Positions 60,040 to 64,000 of a stretch of DNA of 64,000 bases are shown piece after piece. The position numbers and the translations under genes were made by a program. Each line of letters starts with the position of its first letter. Within the stretch, counting starts at the first letter, position 1. The DNA is from Nocardioides luteus. GTDB taxonomy: Bacteria > Actinomycetota > Actinomycetes > Propionibacteriales > Nocardioidaceae. The notes below the pieces were generated by a model, which saw only the letters and a list, made by a program, of their open reading frames with translations, was not told the origin of the DNA and did not search any database. The stretch is taken from assembly GCF_015752315.1 (NCBI RefSeq), contig NZ_JADOVJ010000001.1, positions 3,092,501-3,156,500 of the forward strand. Reading direction: 5' to 3'.

Positions 60040-61235
60040 TGGCGGCCCCCCGCCCAGGTCCAGGCGTACTTGCCGTCGTCGACCGCGGCGCCGGCCTCGC
60101 CGACCTCGAGCGGCCGGAAGGTGTCGACCATGACCGCGAGCTCGTCGAAGAACTCCGCGCCCAGGCTGCGCTCCATCGCGCCCGGCTGGGGGCCGTGGGC
60201 GTGGCCGCCGGGGTGGAGGGTGATCGAGCCGATGCCGATCCCGGAGCCCTTGCGGGCCTCGTAGTCGCCGCCGACGTAGAACATGACCTCGTCGGAGTCG
60301 ACGTTGGAGTGGTAGTAGGGCACCGGCACCGCGAGCTCGTGGTAGTCCACCTTGCGCGGCACGAAGTTGCAGATCACGAAGTTGTTGCCCTCGAAGACCT
60401 GGTGCGCGGGCGGCGGCTGGTGCACCTTGCCGGTGATCGGCATGTAGTCGGCGATGTTGAAGACGTAGGGGTAGAGGCAGCCGTCCCAGCCGACGACGTC
60501 GAACGGGTGGTGCGGGGTGACGTGGACCGAGCCGGCGATGCCGCCTGCGCCCGGGCCGCGGTGCTTGATGTAGACCTCCGCCTCGGTCGCGTCCACCGTC
60601 TGCGGGTCGGTCGGGAGCCGGAGGTCGCGCTCGCAGTAGGGAGCGTGCTCGAGGAACTGGCCGAACCGCGAGAGGTAGCGCTTCGGCGGGGCGATGTGGG
60701 AGTTGGCCTCGATCGCGTAGACCCGCAGCGGAGCGTCTCCGCTCGGCACCCAGCGGTGGGTGGTGGCACGCGGGATCACCACGTAGTCGCCCTCACCGAC
60801 CTCCAGATCGCCGAAGACCGTCTCGACGACACCGCTGCCGGACTCGACGTAGACACACTCGTCGCCGATCGCGTTGCGGTAGAGCGGCGAGGTCTCTCCC
60901 GCCACCGCGTAGTGCAGGCGTACGTCGCCGTTGCCGAGCACCAGCCGGCGGCCGGTCACCGCGTCGTGACGTTTCCAGTCCTCACCGGGGAAGAGATCGT
61001 GCAGCCCGAGGTGCATCGGGCGCAGGGGGTGGTTGGGGGTGGTGCCGTGGTCGGGCAGCTCCCAGATGCGTACGTCCTTCACCGCCGAGGGGATGTGGCG
61101 GTGGTAGAGCAGGGAGGAGTCCGAGGAGAACCCTTCCTCGCCCATGAGCTCTTCGTAGTAGAGATTCCCTTCTCCGTCGCGGTGTTGGGTGTGCCGCTTG
61201 GGCGGGATGTGCCCGCGCTGTTGGTAATGCGCCAT
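60036..61235 (-). CDS. hmgA: Homogentisate 1,2-dioxygenase
   Basis: The 399-residue cupin dioxygenase opens the homogentisate ring to maleylacetoacetate. Conserved segments include VVIPRATTHRWVP, NFVPRKVDYHELAVPVPYYHSNVDSDEVMFYVGGDYEARKG (read in parts) and LHPGGHAHGPQPGAMERS, with the Fe-binding His and Glu residues. The start at 61235 (MAHYQQRGH) fits family N-termini; an ATG further upstream adds six residues. Followed by fumarylacetoacetase and thioesterase. No adjacent regulator or HPPD gene is seen. Confidence 0.96.
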   Translation of the reverse strand: MAHYQQRGHIPPKRHTQHRDGEGNLYYEELMGEEGFSSDSSLLYHRHIPSAVKDVRIWELPDHGTTPNHPLRPMHLGLHDLFPGEDWKRHDAVTGRRLVLGNGDVRLHYAVAGETSPLYRNAIGDECVYVESGSGVVETVFGDLEVGEGDYVVIPRATTHRWVPSGDAPLRVYAIEANSHIAPPKRYLSRFGQFLEHAPYCERDLRLPTDPQTVDATEAEVYIKHRGPGAGGIAGSVHVTPHHPFDVVGWDGCLYPYVFNIADYMPITGKVHQPPPAHQVFEGNNFVICNFVPRKVDYHELAVPVPYYHSNVDSDEVMFYVGGDYEARKGSGIGIGSITLHPGGHAHGPQPGAMERSLGAEFFDELAVMVDTFRPLEVGEAGAAVDDGKYAWTWAGGRQ

Positions 61236-61308
61236 ACCCCGGATCGTACGTGACATGCACCACACCGATCACGGGGGCCGAACGTCCTGAATTCGTCCGG
61301 GTACCTCC

Positions 61309-61323
61309 CGGGGCATAGCCCCG
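61309..61323. repeat. Short inverted repeat CGGGGC-ATA-GCCCCG
   Basis: A perfect 6-bp inverted repeat with a 3-bp spacer lies between the divergent hmgA and small hypothetical genes, 19 bp before the latter's start. Too short to call a terminator; possibly an operator. Confidence 0.35.
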
Positions 61324-61341
61324 CTCCCCTAGGCTCCTTGG

Positions 61342-61737
61342 ATGCCCTCCGAGACCCCCGAGACCCTTTTCGTGGCGCACGCGACGGGTCGTCTCCTGCA
61401 CGTCCGGGCGTGCCCTCAGCTCCTCGGCCTCGATGCCCCGATCGTCGCCACTCCGGAGCAGATCGACTCCTTGGGCACCTGCGTCTGGTGCGCCAAGGAG
61501 CTCGCCGAGGACGGCCGTAGATACTTCGACTCCGTCGAGCAGGCCGTACGCACCCTCGATCCCTCCGACGAGGCCGTCAGGGCCACCGAGGCGGCTCTCG
61601 GCGACGTCGACTACGAGCTCGTCTGGGTTCCGCCCAGCTACTCCTACATCGCCGTCGGGTTCAAGGAGCGGGCTGTCGCGTGGATCGGGCGAGGGTGTGT
61701 CATGCATGTGGACGGCCGGCTCATCGACTTCGGTTGA
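61342..61737 (+). CDS. Small conserved-looking hypothetical protein with Cys motifs
   Basis: The 131-residue soluble protein is not recognised as a known family. It has HVRACPQL, then CVWCAKELAEDGRRYFDS, giving a C-x(n)-CxxC arrangement in the first half that could bind zinc (with the His of HVRAC), and a folded-looking C-terminal half ending WIGRGCVMHVDGRLIDFG. Coding periodicity and composition match its neighbours. The CxxC half resembles the short zinc-binding heads found in actinobacterial toxin-antitoxin or nuclease neighbourhoods, but that is only a hint. The MazF-like gene converges on it 4 bp downstream. Confidence 0.68.
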   Translation: MPSETPETLFVAHATGRLLHVRACPQLLGLDAPIVATPEQIDSLGTCVWCAKELAEDGRRYFDSVEQAVRTLDPSDEAVRATEAALGDVDYELVWVPPSYSYIAVGFKERAVAWIGRGCVMHVDGRLIDFG

Positions 61738-61741
61738 GCCC

Positions 61742-62098
61742 TTACCGCGTGTTGCAGTCTGCGTTCTCGGGGTCGGCCAGACGGAGGGCGTCATCGACCT
61801 CGCTGAGCTTCGCGGAGGACAGGGCGCCGGCCCGCTCGATCAGGTCGTCCCGGGACAGGGTGGTCAGCCAGGTGCACGGGGTGAAGCCGCCGGGGCGCGG
61901 GAGCGCGAACCGAAGCACGCCTTCGAAGGGCACCCCCTCCTCGGCGCCCAGTGCCACCTCGACGCCCAGACCGGTGATGTCGACGCCTGCCGGAGCCACC
62001 ACCTGCATCACCTGGATCCCGGACGGGTCCTCTCCCGACAGCAGAACGACGGGCCGGCGCTCGTCGAACTCCACCCACCAGACTTCGCCACGTTGCAC
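61742..62098 (-). CDS. MazF/PemK-family toxin-like protein
   Basis: The 118-residue protein has a PemK/MazF-like start (VQRGEVWWVEFDERRPVVLLSG), a central ITGLGVEVALG strand and a C-terminal helix (AKLSEVDDALRLA). MazF proteins are sequence-specific mRNA endonucleases with an antitoxin usually encoded just upstream. The GTG start at 62098 follows AGGAGA. No antitoxin-like gene lies next to it: upstream is a divergent Uma2 gene. Either the antitoxin is elsewhere or this is a domesticated ribonuclease. Confidence 0.82.
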   Translation of the reverse strand: MQRGEVWWVEFDERRPVVLLSGEDPSGIQVMQVVAPAGVDITGLGVEVALGAEEGVPFEGVLRFALPRPGGFTPCTWLTTLSRDDLIERAGALSSAKLSEVDDALRLADPENADCNTR

Positions 62099-62199
62099 GT
62101 CTTCTCCTGACTCAGGACGGCAGGCCGATGCCCGCACGACCCCACGAAAGTACCGTCGCTTGCGGAAATTCAGCCCAAAACAGGCGCTATCCTCGAAGC

Positions 62200-62769
62200 A
62201 TGACCGCGTTGCCCGACTGGATGCATCCTCCCCGTGAGGAGGGTTGGTTCTCCGAAGACCTCGACATGCTCGTCGAGGCGCCGCGTCATACCGAACTCAT
62301 CGACGGAGCCCTGGTCTTCAACATGTCACCGCAGCGCCGCTGGCACAGTCGGCTCGTCACGGCCCTGACCAACGCGCTGACGGCGCAGGCACCCGACGGG
62401 TTCGAGGTGGACCGGGAGCTGACGGTGGTGCTGGACCGGCGCAACCGCCCGGAGCCGGACGTGCTGGTGAGCACGGCCCGGATCTCCGACCAGGCCTCGT
62501 TCTACGACGCAGACTCCGTGGTGCTCGTGGTCGAGGTGGTCTCGCCGGAGTCCGAGCATCGCGACCGGGCGGTGAAACCGCAGAAGTACGCCGAGGCGGG
62601 GATCTCCCACTGCTGGCGCATCGAGAACGAGGACGGCGCGCCCGCCATCCACGTCTACGAGCGCGACGAGCTCACCAACGCCTACGTCGCGACCGGCATC
62701 TTCCGCGACCGGCTCGACGTCGCGGTCCCGTTCCCGGTCAAGATCGACCTCACCGATCTGCTCCGCTGA
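62200..62769 (+). CDS. Uma2-family (DUF820) putative endonuclease
   Basis: The 189-residue protein has a PD-(D/E)XK nuclease-like fold of the Uma2 group. Visible catalytic-core elements are RPEPDVLVS (Asp), VVLVVEVVSPES (Glu) and the Lys-containing VKPQKYAEAGISHCWRIE. Uma2 proteins are abundant in cyanobacteria and actinobacteria and are thought to be nucleases, possibly of mobile origin; the role is unknown. Divergent from the MazF-like gene with about 100 bp between. TATCCT lies 6 nt upstream of the ATG and may be a -10 of a short-leader transcript. Confidence 0.88.
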   Translation: MTALPDWMHPPREEGWFSEDLDMLVEAPRHTELIDGALVFNMSPQRRWHSRLVTALTNALTAQAPDGFEVDRELTVVLDRRNRPEPDVLVSTARISDQASFYDADSVVLVVEVVSPESEHRDRAVKPQKYAEAGISHCWRIENEDGAPAIHVYERDELTNAYVATGIFRDRLDVAVPFPVKIDLTDLLR

Positions 62770-62853
62770 CTCCTCCTCCACGAGGCTGCGCTGTCACAGC
62801 CGGCACACCGCCGGTGTCCTAGGGGTATGAACCTCGACAAGCAGGAGGAACCC

Positions 62854-64000
62854 ATGCCCAAGCCCCACGTGATCGTCGTCGGCGGCGGGTACGCCGGCGT
62901 GATGGCCGCCAACCGGATCACCAAGCACGAGGACGTCGCGATCACCCTGGTCAACCCGCGCGACCAGTTCGTCGAGCGGATCCGGCTGCACCAGCTGGCC
63001 ACCGGGTCCTCGGAGGCCGTGGTCGCCTATGCGGACGTGCTGAGCCCACGCGTGCGGCTGGTCACCGACACGGTGGCGTCCATCGACGCGGGTGCGCGCA
63101 CCGTCGTGCTCGGGAGCGGGCAGCAGATGACGTACGACTACCTGGTCTACGCCGTCGGCAGCGCCGGCACGACCCGGGTCGCGTGTGCGGCTGAGCACGC
63201 CTACGGGATCTCGACCTACGAGGAGGCGACCCGGCTGAAGGCGGCGCTGGACGGGGCGCCGGCCGACGCCCCGGTGGTCGTCGTCGGCGGCGGACCGACC
63301 GGCATCGAGGTCTCCTCCGAGCTCGCCGAGGCGGGCCGGAACGTGGCGCTGGTCTGCGGCGACAGGCTCGGTCCGTGGTTGCACGAGAAGGGCCGCGCGG
63401 TGGCCGAGCGCGACCTGCGGCGCCTGGGCGTCGGCATCGTCGAGGGCGCTCGGGTGGCCGAGGTGCTGGACGGTCGGGTACGCCTCGACAACGGCCGCGA
63501 GCTGCCCAGCTCGGTGACCATCTGGACAGCCGGCTTCGCCGCACCCGACCTGGCCCGCGCGAGCGGGCTCGCCACCGACGAGCTCGGCCGGCTGATCACC
63601 GACGAGACCCTCACCAGCGTCGACGACGACCGGATCGTCGCGACCGGCGACGCCGCGGCGCCCTCGGGCCTGGCGTACCGGATGAGCTGCCAGGCCGCCA
63701 ACCAGCTCGGGCCGCTGGCCGGGGAGACGGTGCTCGCCCGGCTGACCGGGAAGACCCCGGAGCCGGTGAGCATCGGGTTCGTGGGCCAGTGCATCAGCAT
63801 CGGCCGCGGCCTGGGACTGGTGAACCTCGCCCGGCGCGACGACTCCGCGGTCGCCGGACGCGTCCGTGGGGTACCGGCGGCGAAGATCAAGGAGCTGGTC
63901 TGCCGCAGCACGGTCTGGGCCCTCGGGATGGAGGCGCGCCACCCCGGATCGGCCTTCGGCCTCAAGGACCGGTCGCGCGCCGAGCGGGTCCGGGCGACTG
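62854..64000 (+). CDS. FAD-dependent pyridine nucleotide oxidoreductase (NDH-2-like), 3' end missing
   Basis: The frame is open to the right edge, about 382 residues without a stop. The N-terminal FAD motif is VIVVGGGYAGVMAANRI, the second dinucleotide (NADH) motif is VVVVGGGPTGIEVSSELAEAG, and the third conserved segment is RIVATGDAAAPSG. This layout fits type II NADH dehydrogenase / ferredoxin-reductase-like flavoproteins of about 400 residues, so only a short C-terminus is lost. AGGAGGAA directly before 62854 decides the start over an in-frame ATG at 62827. It would pass electrons from NADH to quinone or another acceptor. Confidence 0.9.
   Translation, partial: MPKPHVIVVGGGYAGVMAANRITKHEDVAITLVNPRDQFVERIRLHQLATGSSEAVVAYADVLSPRVRLVTDTVASIDAGARTVVLGSGQQMTYDYLVYAVGSAGTTRVACAAEHAYGISTYEEATRLKAALDGAPADAPVVVVGGGPTGIEVSSELAEAGRNVALVCGDRLGPWLHEKGRAVAERDLRRLGVGIVEGARVAEVLDGRVRLDNGRELPSSVTIWTAGFAAPDLARASGLATDELGRLITDETLTSVDDDRIVATGDAAAPSGLAYRMSCQAANQLGPLAGETVLARLTGKTPEPVSIGFVGQCISIGRGLGLVNLARRDDSAVAGRVRGVPAAKIKELVCRSTVWALGMEARHPGSAFGLKDRSRAERVRAT

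Noticed and set aside
61309..61323. CGGGGC-ATA-GCCCCG as a terminator
   Set aside because: The stem is only 6 bp, there is no T-run, and it lies upstream of a start codon between divergent genes.

Overview
This 64 kb window is high-GC and densely coding. Genes run in short operons with many 4-bp ATGA/GTGA stop-start overlaps, GTG starts are common, and several regulators appear to be leaderless. Together with the gene families present this points to an actinobacterial chromosome, most likely Nocardioides or a relative (Nocardioidaceae). That placement is an inference from style and gene content; no rRNA or tRNA gene was seen to confirm it.

Layout. 1-15051 is a stress/low-oxygen type island: a tandem universal stress protein with an ABC-2 exporter; two P-type cation ATPases facing each other tail to tail; a complete arginine deiminase operon (permease, arcA, arcB, arcC) whose last gene is the second ATPase; and a coupled CBS-BON protein / tiny secreted peptide / universal stress protein operon. 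Intergenic regions here carry repeated AGGTCC/GGACCT half-sites, including one perfect GGACCTAGGTCC palindrome. 15061-21112 is a maltose-type ABC importer with a GH13 glucosidase and a LacI repressor, with repeated ACGCAAG/CTGCAAG motifs. 21202-25277 is a GntR / creatininase-family / secreted esterase / AbgT transporter cluster, closed by a strong bidirectional terminator. 25342-29121 holds a DJ-1-like protein with a divergent LysR gene, a GlcD-like flavoprotein and an alpha/beta hydrolase. 29249-41047 is a probable organosulfur-scavenging cluster: LysR, SsuD-like monooxygenase, acyl-CoA-dehydrogenase-like monooxygenase, Dpp-type ABC importer with a fused double ATPase, BisC-like molybdoenzyme and a sulfurtransferase.

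41132-44958 holds an imine-reductase-like enzyme, a VOC protein, a TetR regulator with a clear palindromic operator and a secreted propeller-like protein. 45189-48850 is the most unusual locus: a membrane receptor with a class III cyclase fold in which five of the six canonical catalytic residues are replaced, overlapping by 4 bp an MscS-type channel whose cyclic-nucleotide-binding domain also lacks its canonical ligand contacts. Next come an NhaA-DsbA fusion, an IS481-family insertion precisely bounded by a GCTAGG duplication, a DoxX protein and an EamA transporter. 53630-57888 is a TetR-controlled SDR / saccharopine-dehydrogenase-like / acyl-CoA ligase operon with a perfect CRP-type box. 57892-61235 contains a PPOX-fold protein and the homogentisate branch (hmgA, fumarylacetoacetase, thioesterase). 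The right end carries a small Cys-containing hypothetical protein, an unpaired MazF-like toxin, an Uma2-family nuclease and a truncated NDH-2-like flavoprotein. No CRISPR array was seen.
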